Below, one piece after another: positions 24,061 to 33,047 of a DNA stretch of 64,000 nt (position 1 is its first letter; every line of letters begins with the position of its first letter). The notes beneath the pieces are model-generated. The model ran no database searches, was not told the origin of the DNA, and was given only the letters and a program-made list of their open reading frames with translations. The translations under genes and the position numbers were made by a program. Source of the stretch: Streptomyces nigrescens (GTDB taxonomy: Bacteria > Actinomycetota > Actinomycetes > Streptomycetales > Streptomycetaceae); assembly GCA_024349765.1 (NCBI GenBank), contig AP026073.1, positions 6,944,001 to 7,008,000 on the forward strand. Reading direction: 5' to 3'.

Positions 24061-25139
24061 TGTATTGATCACGAGCGTTGTTAACAGCCGCTCGGCTTGA
24101 TCAATGGCGAAGACCTCCGGTGTGGTGGAGGTGTCGAATCTGCACCGCACGGAGGTCTTCATGTCCCACCGTAATGCCCGGCTGACCGTCTTTGGCCGGC
24201 GGCTGCTGGTCGAACGCATCCGCTCCGGACGTCCCGTCGCTCATGTGGCTGCTGAGATGGGGGTGTCACGGCCCACGGCCCACAAGTGGATGCGACGGTG
24301 GCTGGCAGAAGGCGACGCCGGCCTGCAAGACCGCTCCAGTCGACCGCACAGGACCCCACACCGCACCGCGCCTGACGTCGAAGACCGCATCTGCACGCTG
24401 CGACAAACCCGCAAGCTGGGACCGGCCAGGATCGGCCCGATCCTGGGCCTGCCGGCCTCGACCGTGCATCGGGTCCTGACCCGCCGTGGCCTGCACCGGC
24501 TGGCCTGGCTGGACCGGCCGACCGGCGAGCCGATCCGCCGCTACGAACGAGCCCGGCCCGGCGAGATGGTCCACGTCGACATCAAGAAACTCGGCAACAT
24601 CCCCGCCGGAGGCGGCTGGCGCACGGTCGGCAGGACTGCGGGCGCCCACAACAAGCAGGCCACCACCGACCAGCGCAAGAGCTCCAAGCCGGTGATCGGC
24701 TACAGCTATATCCACTCCGCCGTCGACGACCACTCGCGCCTGGCCTACAGCGAAGTCCTCCTCGACGAACGCAAGGAAACCGCGATCGCCTTCTGGCGCC
24801 GGGCCCAAGCCTTCTTCGCCTCGCACGGCATCACCGTCGAGCGCGTCCTGACCGACAACGGCTCCTGCTACAAGTCCAAGCTGTTCACCCGGACCCTCAC
24901 CGCGGCCGGCATCGCCCACAAGCGCATCCGGCCCTACCGGCCGCAGACCAACGGCAAAGTGGAACGCTTCAACCGCACCCTGCTCGACGAATGGGCCTAC
25001 AGCCGGCCCTACACCAGCAACACCGAACGCACCCAAGCCCTGACAGGCTTCCTCCACACCTACAACCACCACCGCAGCCACACCGCACTCGGCGGCAAGC
25101 CACCCATCAGCCGTGTGAACAACGCTCCAGGTCAATACA
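24061..25139 (+). mobile_element. IS481-family insertion sequence, intact, 1079 bp
   Basis: Bounded by ~25-bp imperfect terminal inverted repeats (24061-24085 and 25115-25139). Both start TGTATTGA and share GAGCGTTGTT; the main difference is a 4-bp patch. Flanked by a perfect 6-bp CCTAGG duplication. It carries a single full-length DDE transposase. Perfect duplication and an undamaged ORF indicate a recent insertion. Insertion was at the stop codon of the minus-strand PPOX gene and left both flanking genes whole. Confidence 0.95.
24109..24160 (+). promoter_or_regulatory. hairpin that can sequester the transposase ribosome site
   Basis: Perfect 11-bp inverted repeat GAAGACCTCCG (24109-24119) / CGGAGGTCTTC (24150-24160) with a 30-nt loop, ending exactly at the ATG 24161. 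The GGAGG Shine-Dalgarno lies in the right arm. Transcripts entering from outside the element would fold and hide it, a strategy known in several IS families. Confidence 0.65.
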
Positions 25140-25144
25140 CCTAG
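24161..25144 (+). CDS. IS481-family transposase
   Basis: DDE transposase of 327 residues. N-terminal HTH domain (VAHVAAEMGVSRPTAHKWMR), then an rve-type catalytic core with Asp ~140 (MVHVDIKKLG), Asp ~232 (VLTDNGSCYKS) and Glu ~268 (TNGKVERFNRTL), giving DD(35)E spacing; the HTALGGKPP tail is typical of IS481. ATG 24161 has GGAGG six bases upstream; a longer in-frame start at 24104 is less likely. The last coding bases run past the IS end: the TAG stop (25142-25144) is provided by the duplicated CCTAGG target. It was therefore completed by insertion. Confidence 0.95.
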   Translation: MSHRNARLTVFGRRLLVERIRSGRPVAHVAAEMGVSRPTAHKWMRRWLAEGDAGLQDRSSRPHRTPHRTAPDVEDRICTLRQTRKLGPARIGPILGLPASTVHRVLTRRGLHRLAWLDRPTGEPIRRYERARPGEMVHVDIKKLGNIPAGGGWRTVGRTAGAHNKQATTDQRKSSKPVIGYSYIHSAVDDHSRLAYSEVLLDERKETAIAFWRRAQAFFASHGITVERVLTDNGSCYKSKLFTRTLTAAGIAHKRIRPYRPQTNGKVERFNRTLLDEWAYSRPYTSNTERTQALTGFLHTYNHHRSHTALGGKPPISRVNNAPGQYT

Positions 25145-25145
25145 G
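25140..25145. repeat. target-site duplication, right copy
   Basis: CCTAGG directly after the right IS end. Being palindromic, its CTAG provides a TAG stop on both strands: plus strand for the transposase and minus strand for the PPOX gene. Confidence 0.9.
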
Positions 25146-25551
25146 CGGGGCCGTCCGGTGCCGGCCGCAGTTCGTAGTGCAGGGTCCGCTCCCGCTTCAG
25201 CCGGTGCAGCAGGGGCACCAACAGGCCGTGGATGAGCGGGTACTTCCGGGTCAGGGAGCGTTCGGCCCGGCGGTATGCGCGGGTCCGCGGGTCCAGCAGG
25301 CGTACCCGGGCGTTGACGGTGGGGCCGGTGGGGCGGCCGCGCCAGGTGCACGCGCAGATCTCCACGTCGGGGAAGTTCCGCATCCGCTTGGCCTTGCCGG
25401 CGCTGCCGTAGGTGCGGAAGTAGGCGTGGTCCCCGTCGACGGCGAGGTTGACCGGGGTGCCGACGCCGGTGCCGTCCCGCTTGTACGTGGTCAGCAGGAC
25501 CGCCCCTTGCCGTTCGAAGGGGGCGAGGCCGGGGCTCGGGGGAGTCGTCAT
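25141..25551 (-). CDS. PPOX-class F420- or flavin-dependent oxidoreductase
   Basis: A 136-residue split-beta-barrel protein. It contains LLTTYKRDGTGVGTPVNLAV, FRTYGSAGKAKRMRNFPDV (cofactor-phosphate-binding region) and VNARVRLLDP, typical of the Rv3369/Rv1155-like F420-dependent reductase group of actinobacteria. ATG at 25551. The stop TAG is inside the CCTAGG target duplicated by the IS481 element, so the coding sequence survives the insertion unchanged. Before insertion it converged with the propeller-protein gene about 30 bp away. Substrate unknown. Confidence 0.85.
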   Translation of the reverse strand: MTTPPSPGLAPFERQGAVLLTTYKRDGTGVGTPVNLAVDGDHAYFRTYGSAGKAKRMRNFPDVEICACTWRGRPTGPTVNARVRLLDPRTRAYRRAERSLTRKYPLIHGLLVPLLHRLKRERTLHYELRPAPDGPA

Positions 25552-25671
25552 GCCCCCATACAGGCATATCCGGGCGGTTTCGTCACTCCGCGATGCCTCC
25601 GTACGGGTGGTGCTCCGGCGGCCCGTTCGGGTGGTCGTGCGGTCCGGCGCCGGACGGGCGCCGGGCATACG

Positions 25672-25703
25672 ACCGGCCCCGGCGGTCGCCCGCCGGGGCC
25701 GGT
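25672..25703 (-). terminator. hairpin terminator of serC
   Basis: Perfect 14-bp stem ACCGGCCCCGGCGG / CCGCCGGGGCCGGT with a 4-nt loop, 26 bp after the serC stop. Strong intrinsic-type terminator without a U-tract. Confidence 0.7.
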
Positions 25704-25728
25704 GGTGACGTGCGGTGCGAATCCGCCG

Positions 25729-26856
<1,128 letters not shown>

Positions 26857-27066
26857 CTAATCCGTCACCGTGCGCGGTCCGGCGGCACGTCCAGACGGTG
26901 AGATGGCGGCGCGTCGTCCGTGGACAGGGCGCGGTGCGGCGGGGGCGGGGCGGTGCGGCGCGGACGGGCGGGGCGGTGCGGACGGGCGGGGCCCCAGGGA
27001 CGGCAGGGGGCCACGCGGACGGCAGTGGCTGCGCGGACGGCAGTGGGCCACGGCGACGGCACTGCA

Positions 27067-28113
27067 CTACGGGGGCGGCGGGTCGGTGGCGTACAGCGCG
27101 GTGATGCCGGCGGCGGCCTCGGCCAGCACCCGGCGGGCCTCGGGCGGGGCGAGCACCTCCAGCGCGTCGCCGAACTGCAGCAGCTGCCGCACGGCGCGCA
27201 GCACGGGGAAGGCCAGCTCGATGACGGCCCACTGCTCGTCGTGGTCCACGGCATCCCGGACACCGGCACCGTCCGCCTCCCCGCGCCCGCGCCCGCGCCC
27301 GTGCCCGTCCGGGTCACCCGTACGGGGCGGTCCGGTCAGGGCGCCGCCCAGGATCCGTACGGCGAGGTCCAGCCGGTCGCGGCGGATCCGGGCGGTCACC
27401 CGGACGTCGGTGGGCCGGTCCTCCACCTGGCGGCGCAGCTGCTGCCAGACCTCGGCCAGCTCCACGCCCGGCCGGCGCCGCACCGGGGCGTCGGTGACGA
27501 CCGCGGACGCGACCCGGTCGGCCCGGAACAGCTGCGGCCGACCGCGCCGGTCCGCGACGAGGTACCAGGTGCCGGCCTTCGCCACCAGCCCGTAGGGGTC
27601 GACGGTGTACGTGCGCAGGCGGGTCTCGCCGCTGTGGCGGTAGCGGATCCGCAGCCGCAGGTCGGTGAAGACGGCGGTCTGCAGCGCGTCCAGGTCGGCC
27701 GCCGGGCGGGGGCCGCCGAGCCAGCGGTCCGGGTCGACGAGGATGCGGCGGCCGGTCAGTTCCGCGGCCGGCCGGTGCGGGGCGGGCAGCGCCGCCATCA
27801 CCTTGCGCAGCGCCGAACCGAGCGCGTCGTCCAGCCCGAGGGCGGTGTGGGCGCCCTGCGCGGCGAGGACGAACAGGGCGCGGGCCTCGTCGGTGGTCAT
27901 CCCCGTGACGTCGGTGCGGAAGCCGGGCAGCAGGGCGATGCCGCCGTGCCGGCCGCGCTCGGCGTAGACCGGCACGCCGGCCGCGGACAGTGCCTCGACG
28001 TCGCGGTAGACGGTGCGGGGGGAGACCTCCAGCCGCTCGGCGAGTTCCCTGGCCGGGACCCGGCCGCGGGTCTGGAGCAGCAGCAGGATCGACAGCAGAC
28101 GGTCCGACTTCAC
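27067..28113 (-). CDS. WYL-domain (YafY/DeoR-type) transcriptional regulator
   Basis: A 348-residue protein from GTG 28113. Opening MKSDRLLSILLLLQTRGRVP, an HTH_11 domain with ARELAERLEVSPRTVYRDVE, then a WYL ligand-sensing domain (YTVDPYGLVAKAGTWYLVADRRG) and a C-terminal extension interrupted by a Gly/Arg/Asp-rich loop. Divergent from a FAD-linked oxidase gene across 54 bp that contains a good palindrome at 28129-28143, the likely operator for both genes. These regulators typically repress a divergent oxidoreductase and themselves. Confidence 0.9.
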   Translation of the reverse strand: MKSDRLLSILLLLQTRGRVPARELAERLEVSPRTVYRDVEALSAAGVPVYAERGRHGGIALLPGFRTDVTGMTTDEARALFVLAAQGAHTALGLDDALGSALRKVMAALPAPHRPAAELTGRRILVDPDRWLGGPRPAADLDALQTAVFTDLRLRIRYRHSGETRLRTYTVDPYGLVAKAGTWYLVADRRGRPQLFRADRVASAVVTDAPVRRRPGVELAEVWQQLRRQVEDRPTDVRVTARIRRDRLDLAVRILGGALTGPPRTGDPDGHGRGRGRGEADGAGVRDAVDHDEQWAVIELAFPVLRAVRQLLQFGDALEVLAPPEARRVLAEAAAGITALYATDPPPP

Positions 28114-28167
28114 ACCCCGATTTATATATGACGGCGGGTGTCAACTTATCCCGCGAGAGTACGGGGC
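28114..28167. promoter_or_regulatory. shared promoter/operator between WYL regulator and FAD oxidase
   Basis: A TTTATATATG AT-rich stretch next to the interrupted palindrome TGACGGCGGGTGTCA (28129-28143, TGAC-N7-GTCA). I have seen TGACA-N5-TGTCA-like sites beside YafY-type genes in streptomycetes. It overlaps likely -10 regions in both directions. Confidence 0.6.
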
Positions 28168-29610
28168 ATGGAGATCAACGACCTCGCCCCGCAGCCCGCC
28201 GCACCCGCCCCGACCGCCCGCGACACCGCCGCCCTCGCCCGGGCCGTCCGCGGCCCCGTCCTGCTCCCCGGCGACGACGGGTACGACGCCGAGCGCACCG
28301 GCTTCCAGCTGGCGCACCCGCACCGGCCGGCCGTGATCGTCGGGGCGGCGGGCGCCGACGACGTGGTCGCCGCGGTGCGGTTCGCCGGCGCGCACGACCT
28401 GCCGGTCGCCGTCCAGGCCACCGGGCACGGCCTCGCCGCCGGCACCGACGGCGGCCTGCTGATCACCACGAAGCGGATGGCCGGGGTCACGGTCGATCCG
28501 GTGGCCCGCACCGCGCGGGTGGCGGCCGGCGCGGTCTGGGGCCAGGTCGTCGAGGCGGCCGCCCCGCACGGACTCGCGCCGCTCAACGGCTCGTCCCCGG
28601 GCGTCGGCGTCGTCTCGTACACCCTCGGGGGCGGGGTGGGCGTCCTGGCCCGCACCTACGGCTACGCCGCCGACCACGTCCGCGCCGTCGACCTGGTCAC
28701 CGCCGACGGCCGGCTGCGCCACCTCACCGCCGAGCGGGACCCCGAGCTGTTCGGGGCGCTGCTCGGCGGTGGCCACGGCCTCGGCGTGGTCACCGCGATG
28801 GAGTTCGCGCTGATGCCGGTGGCCCGGCTCTACGGCGGCCAGCTGGTGTTCGGCGCCGAGCACGTCGACGACGTACTGTCCGCGTACCTGCGCTGGACCG
28901 GGACCGTGCCCGACGAAATGACCTCGTCCGTCGCCCTGATCGCCTACCCCGATCTGCCGCAGCTGCCCGAGCAGCTGCGCGGCCGGTACCTGGCGCACCT
29001 CCGCATCGCGTACACGGGCAGCGCGGAGCGGGGCGAGCAACTGGTGGCGCCGCTGCGGGCGGTGGGCCCGCGGGTCGGTGACGACCTGCGCGAGATGCCG
29101 TACGCCGAGTCGCACACCATCCACCGCGACCCCAGCGATCCGCACGCCTACGACGGCGACAACGCGCTGCTCGGCGACCTGGACGCGGCGGCGCTGCGCC
29201 GGGTGGCACGGCTCACCGGGCCGGCCGCGCCGACCATGTGCGTGGTGCAGCTCAATCACCTCGGCGGTGCCCTGGCCGCCCCGGCCGGTTCCGGCACCGT
29301 CGGCCACCGCGCCGCCCGTTACGCGCTGCGCCTCCTCTCGCCGCTCCAGGGCGACGACCTCGGGACCGTACGGGCCCTGCACGCCGAGGCGCTGGCCGCC
29401 GTCGAGCCCTGGCGGCTGGGCCGGAGCGTGAACTTCCTCTTCGGCCGCCACGGGGAGCGGCCGGACGCCGCGGAGGTCGCCCGCAGCGTGCACGACGCCG
29501 ATGCGCGGCGCCGGCTCGCCGCCCTCATGTCCCGTCTCGATCCGCAGCGCCTCTTCCGCTTCCACCCGGCCGCGGCCGCCACACCGGACGGCCCGCCGGC
29601 CGTCGCATGA
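28168..29610 (+). CDS. FAD-binding oxidoreductase (BBE-like, PCMH-type)
   Basis: A 480-residue flavoprotein. The FAD_binding_4 domain includes PVAVQATGHGLAAGTDGG, where the His is the likely covalent FAD site, then the nucleotide loop VVSYTLGGGVGVLARTYGYA, and a C-terminal berberine-bridge-enzyme segment (SVNFLFGRHG). No second (Cys) FAD attachment is evident in the GVGVVSYTLGGG region. Probably oxidises an alcohol or hydroxyl group of a small molecule; substrate unknown. ATG 28168 is used because the longer frame from 28138 runs into the operator. Divergent from, and probably controlled by, the WYL regulator. Confidence 0.85.
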   Translation: MEINDLAPQPAAPAPTARDTAALARAVRGPVLLPGDDGYDAERTGFQLAHPHRPAVIVGAAGADDVVAAVRFAGAHDLPVAVQATGHGLAAGTDGGLLITTKRMAGVTVDPVARTARVAAGAVWGQVVEAAAPHGLAPLNGSSPGVGVVSYTLGGGVGVLARTYGYAADHVRAVDLVTADGRLRHLTAERDPELFGALLGGGHGLGVVTAMEFALMPVARLYGGQLVFGAEHVDDVLSAYLRWTGTVPDEMTSSVALIAYPDLPQLPEQLRGRYLAHLRIAYTGSAERGEQLVAPLRAVGPRVGDDLREMPYAESHTIHRDPSDPHAYDGDNALLGDLDAAALRRVARLTGPAAPTMCVVQLNHLGGALAAPAGSGTVGHRAARYALRLLSPLQGDDLGTVRALHAEALAAVEPWRLGRSVNFLFGRHGERPDAAEVARSVHDADARRRLAALMSRLDPQRLFRFHPAAAATPDGPPAVA

Positions 29611-29637
29611 CCCCGCCCCAGTGGGCAGGCTGGAGAC

Positions 29638-32553
29638 ATGGCTGAGCGCACGCAGACGGAGCAGCGGAACCTGGCGCGGGAACTGTCGGCCGCGGTGCGG
29701 GGGGAGGTCTCGTTCACCGCGGCGGACCGGGCGCTGATGACGATGGACGCGTCCAACTACCGGCGGGTGCCACAGGCGGTGGTCGCCCCCAGGGACGCCG
29801 ATGATGTCGCCGCGGCACTACGGGTGTGCCGGGAGCACGGCGTGCCCGTGGTGCCGCGCGGCGGCGGGACCAGCATCGCGGGGCAGGCCACCGGCGTCGG
29901 TGTGGTCCTGGACTTCACCCGCCACATGCGGCGGATCGTTTCGCTGGACCCGGCGGCGCGTACCGCCGTCGTCCAGCCCGGCGTGGTCCTGGACGACCTG
30001 CGGGCGGCGGCCGGCGCCCACGGGCTGACCTTCGGCCCCGACCCGTCCACGCACAGCCGCTGCACGCTCGGCGGCATGATCGGCAACAACGCCTGCGGCT
30101 CGCACTCGGTCGCCTGGGGCACCACCGCCGACAACGTCCGCGAACTGGCCCTGCTCACCTACGGCGGCGAGGGCGTACGGGCCGGCCGCGGCACCGACGC
30201 GACCGGCGCCCCCACCGGTCTCCCGCCGCGCCTGCGGGACGGCGTGAAGGCCCTCGTCGACCGCGAACTGGCCCTGCTGCGCACCGGCTACCCCGACCTC
30301 CCCCGCCGCATCTCCGGCTACGCCCTCGACGCGCTGCTGCCGGAGCGGGGCACCGACCTGGCCCGTGCCCTCACCGGCAGCGAGGGCACCCTCGGCGTGC
30401 TGACCGAGGCGACCGTGCGGCTGGTGGAGACCCCCGCGGCCCGGGCGCTCGCCGTCCTCGGCTACCCGGACGAGAGCGCCGCCGCCGAGGCCGCCCACAC
30501 CCTCCTCGTCCGGCGTCCGTTGACCGTCGAGGGCATGGCCGCCGATCTGGTGGGCGACGCGGCCGGCCTGCCCCGGGGCGGCGCCTGGCTGTTCGTGGAG
30601 ACGGGCGGTGCGAGCCCGGCGGAGGCGGCGGCCCGGGCCGAGGAGCTGTGCCGGGCGGCGGCCGCGGACGGCAGCACCGACCACACGGTCGTCACCGACC
30701 CGGCCGGCCAGCGGACGCTGTGGCGGATCCGCGAGGACGCCTCCGGCACCGCGACCCGTATGCCGGACGGCTCGGAGGCGTGGCCCGGCTGGGAGGACTG
30801 CGCCGTCCCGCCCGACCGGCTCGGCCCCTACCTGCAAGACTTCCGCGCCCTGCTGGCGCAGCACGGCCTGCGCGGCACCCCCTACGGCCACTTCGGCGAC
30901 GGCTGCATCCACATCCGCATCGACTTCGACCTGCTCACCCCGCCCGGCATCCGCCGCTTCCGCGCCTTCTCCCACGACCTGGCCGGACTCGTCGTCGCGC
31001 ACGGCGGATCGCTCTCCGGCGAACACGGCGACGGGCAGGCCCGCGCCGAGCTCCTGCCGAAGATGTACGGGCCCGAACTGGTCGGTCTCTTCGGCGACTT
31101 CAAGACGCTCTGGGACCCGGCCGCCGGCCTCAACCCCGGCATGCTCGTGCGCCCCGCCCGGCTCGACGACAACCTCCGCTTCGCCCCGCTCCCCAGGAAG
31201 CCGGTCCCGGTCGCCTTCGGCTACCCGCACGACGGCGGCGACTTCACCGCGGCCGTCCGCCGCTGCGTGGGCGTCGCCAAATGCCGCAACGCCGCGAGCG
31301 CCCCCGGCTCCCCGGACGTCATGTGCCCGTCCTTCCGCGCCACCGGCGAGGAGCAGCACTCCACCCGCGGCCGGGCCCGCCTGCTGCACGAGATGCTCGC
31401 CGGCGAGGTGCTCACCGACGGCTGGCGGTCCACCGAGGTGCGCGACGCCCTCGACCTGTGCCTGTCCTGCAAGGGCTGCCGCAGCGACTGCCCGGTCGGC
31501 GTCGACATGGCCACGTACAAGGCGGAGTTCCTGCACCACCACTACGAGGGCCGGCTGCGCCCCGCCGCCCACTACGCCCTCGGCCGCCTCCCCCAATGGC
31601 TGCGCCTCGCGGCCCCCGTGGCGCCCGTCCTCAACGCCCTGTCCCGCGCTCCCCTCGCCGCCACACTGGCGGGCCGCCTCGCGGGTCTCACCCCGGAGCG
31701 GCCGCTGCCGACGCTGGCCACACAGACCTTCACCCGGTGGTGGTGGCAGAGGCGGCGAGGGGAAGGAACGGCAGGATCGGCAGGAAGCGCCCCCGGTCGC
31801 ACGGTCGTCCTCTGGCCCGACACCTTCACCAACCACCTCGCGCCCCAGGTCGGGCGCGCCGCCGTCCAGGTCCTCGAAGCCGCCGGGCTGCGCCCGTTGC
31901 TCCCCCCGACGGCGCCCCCGCGCCCCGGCTTCCGCCTCCGCCGGCACCGCCCCCTGTGCTGCGGCCTGACCTACGTCTCCACCGGCCAGCTCGACCGGGC
32001 CCGCCAGGTCATGCGCCGCACCGTCGACGCCCTGTCCCCCGTCCTGCGCCCCGGCCGCCCGCTCGTCGTCCTCGAACCGAGCTGCGCCGCGGCCCTCCGC
32101 ACCGACCTCCCCGAACTCCTCCCCGACGACCCCCGCGCCGCCCACCTCGCGTCCGCCGTCCGCACCTTCGCCGAGACCCTGGAGCAGTACGCCCCCACCT
32201 GGCAGCCGCCACGCCTCGACCGCCCGGTCGCCGGCCAGACCCACTGCCACCAGCACGCGGTCCTCGGCGACGCCGCGGACCGCCGCCTCCGCGACCGCGC
32301 CGGGCTCACCGGCCCCCTCTCCGGCGGCTGCTGCGGCCTGGCCGGCAACTTCGGCTACGAACGCGGCCACTACGAGGTGTCGGTCGCCTGCGCCGAGGAC
32401 CAACTCCTCCCGGCCGTACGCCGGGCCACCCCCGACACGGAGATCCTCGCGGACGGCTTCTCCTGCCGCACCCAGCTCCAGCAGCTCGGCGACCGACCGG
32501 GACGGCACCTGGCGGAGGTACTGGCGGAGGGGCTGGGGGACGAGGCCGGCTGA
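29638..32553 (+). CDS. FAD-binding and 4Fe-4S (Fe-S)-binding 2-hydroxyacid dehydrogenase, DLD/GlcD-GlpC fusion type
   Basis: A 971-residue fusion. The N-terminal FAD_binding_4 domain has VPRGGGTSIAGQATG and GGMIGNNACGSHS; the FAD-oxidase C domain has YGHFGDGCIHIRIDFDL and SGEHGDGQARAEL. A ferredoxin-like segment with CLSCKGCRSDCPVG and the preceding VAKCRN forms 4Fe-4S clusters. Cys-rich CCG-type motifs (PLCCGLTY, GGCCGLAGNFGYE) close the protein, as in GlpC/LutA. The layout matches YdiJ/Dld3-type quinone-linked D-lactate or D-2-hydroxyglutarate dehydrogenases. The start at 29638 lies 28 bp after the upstream oxidase gene. Substrate is inference. Confidence 0.9.
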   Translation: MAERTQTEQRNLARELSAAVRGEVSFTAADRALMTMDASNYRRVPQAVVAPRDADDVAAALRVCREHGVPVVPRGGGTSIAGQATGVGVVLDFTRHMRRIVSLDPAARTAVVQPGVVLDDLRAAAGAHGLTFGPDPSTHSRCTLGGMIGNNACGSHSVAWGTTADNVRELALLTYGGEGVRAGRGTDATGAPTGLPPRLRDGVKALVDRELALLRTGYPDLPRRISGYALDALLPERGTDLARALTGSEGTLGVLTEATVRLVETPAARALAVLGYPDESAAAEAAHTLLVRRPLTVEGMAADLVGDAAGLPRGGAWLFVETGGASPAEAAARAEELCRAAAADGSTDHTVVTDPAGQRTLWRIREDASGTATRMPDGSEAWPGWEDCAVPPDRLGPYLQDFRALLAQHGLRGTPYGHFGDGCIHIRIDFDLLTPPGIRRFRAFSHDLAGLVVAHGGSLSGEHGDGQARAELLPKMYGPELVGLFGDFKTLWDPAAGLNPGMLVRPARLDDNLRFAPLPRKPVPVAFGYPHDGGDFTAAVRRCVGVAKCRNAASAPGSPDVMCPSFRATGEEQHSTRGRARLLHEMLAGEVLTDGWRSTEVRDALDLCLSCKGCRSDCPVGVDMATYKAEFLHHHYEGRLRPAAHYALGRLPQWLRLAAPVAPVLNALSRAPLAATLAGRLAGLTPERPLPTLATQTFTRWWWQRRRGEGTAGSAGSAPGRTVVLWPDTFTNHLAPQVGRAAVQVLEAAGLRPLLPPTAPPRPGFRLRRHRPLCCGLTYVSTGQLDRARQVMRRTVDALSPVLRPGRPLVVLEPSCAAALRTDLPELLPDDPRAAHLASAVRTFAETLEQYAPTWQPPRLDRPVAGQTHCHQHAVLGDAADRRLRDRAGLTGPLSGGCCGLAGNFGYERGHYEVSVACAEDQLLPAVRRATPDTEILADGFSCRTQLQQLGDRPGRHLAEVLAEGLGDEAG

Positions 32554-32558
32554 GGGTC

Positions 32559-32585
32559 CCGGCCGGCGCCTTCGGCACCGGCCGG
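32559..32585. terminator. bidirectional hairpin between convergent genes
   Basis: 12-bp stem with one mismatch, CCGGCCGGCGCC-ttc-GGCACCGGCCGG, lying between the dehydrogenase stop (32553) and the VOC gene stop (32593). The TTC loop in a GCC/GGC stem is stable. Confidence 0.7.
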
Positions 32586-32592
32586 ACGCCCC

Positions 32593-33018
32593 TCAAGCGA
32601 TCGGCTGGCCGATCCCGAGGAGGTTGCCCTCACTGTCGTGGAACCAGGCGCCGCGTTCGGCGTGGGCGTGCTTGGTGGGGTAGTTGCCGGGGATGTCGGC
32701 GATGCCGTTCTCCGTGCGGAAGCCGGGGACGTCGACCTCGACGAACACCACGCCGCGCCGCCGGAGCAGCGCGACGGTGGTGTCGATGTCGTCGACGACC
32801 CAGGCCATCTGGGTGAAGGTGCCGGGGGAGGCGCCGGTGGACCGGAAGACGACGAACTCGGTGTCTCCGCAGCGGTAGAGGAGGCCGCCGGGGCGTTCGT
32901 CGACGGGGTCGAGGCCGAGTTTTTCGGAGTAGAAGCGGCGGGCCCGGGCCAGGTCCTGGGCGGGGAGCCTGGTGGCCACCTGGGCCCGGGAAAGAATGTC
33001 CGCGTTGTGTTGATTCAC
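32593..33018 (-). CDS. VOC-family (glyoxalase/bleomycin-resistance-like) protein
   Basis: A 141-residue protein with the betaalphabetabetabeta VOC pattern: ATRLPAQDLARARRFYSEKL at the start, a central RCGDTEFVVFRS strand, and GAWFHDSEGNLLGIGQ at the end carrying the usual metal-site Glu. Could be a metal-dependent isomerase/dioxygenase-like enzyme or a binding protein. GTG 33018 is the chosen start, but the GGAGGA site overlaps it, so the true start may be an upstream GTG at about 33030. Convergent with the dehydrogenase gene. Confidence 0.82.
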   Translation of the reverse strand: MNQHNADILSRAQVATRLPAQDLARARRFYSEKLGLDPVDERPGGLLYRCGDTEFVVFRSTGASPGTFTQMAWVVDDIDTTVALLRRRGVVFVEVDVPGFRTENGIADIPGNYPTKHAHAERGAWFHDSEGNLLGIGQPIA

Positions 33019-33047
33019 TCCTCCACTGTGCACGTTGGCCCGTACCG

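Noticed and set aside
26900-27066. GCGGACGGCAGTGG direct repeats upstream of serC
   Set aside because: Short, degenerate G-rich repeats without a constant period; noted in the serC entry but not called as a regulatory element.
29818-32508. 896-residue open frame antisense to the FAD/Fe-S dehydrogenase
   Set aside because: Composition is the Gly/Ala/Val/Arg/Glu-rich pattern produced by reading high-GC codons on the opposite strand; the plus-strand gene has clear domains and motifs.
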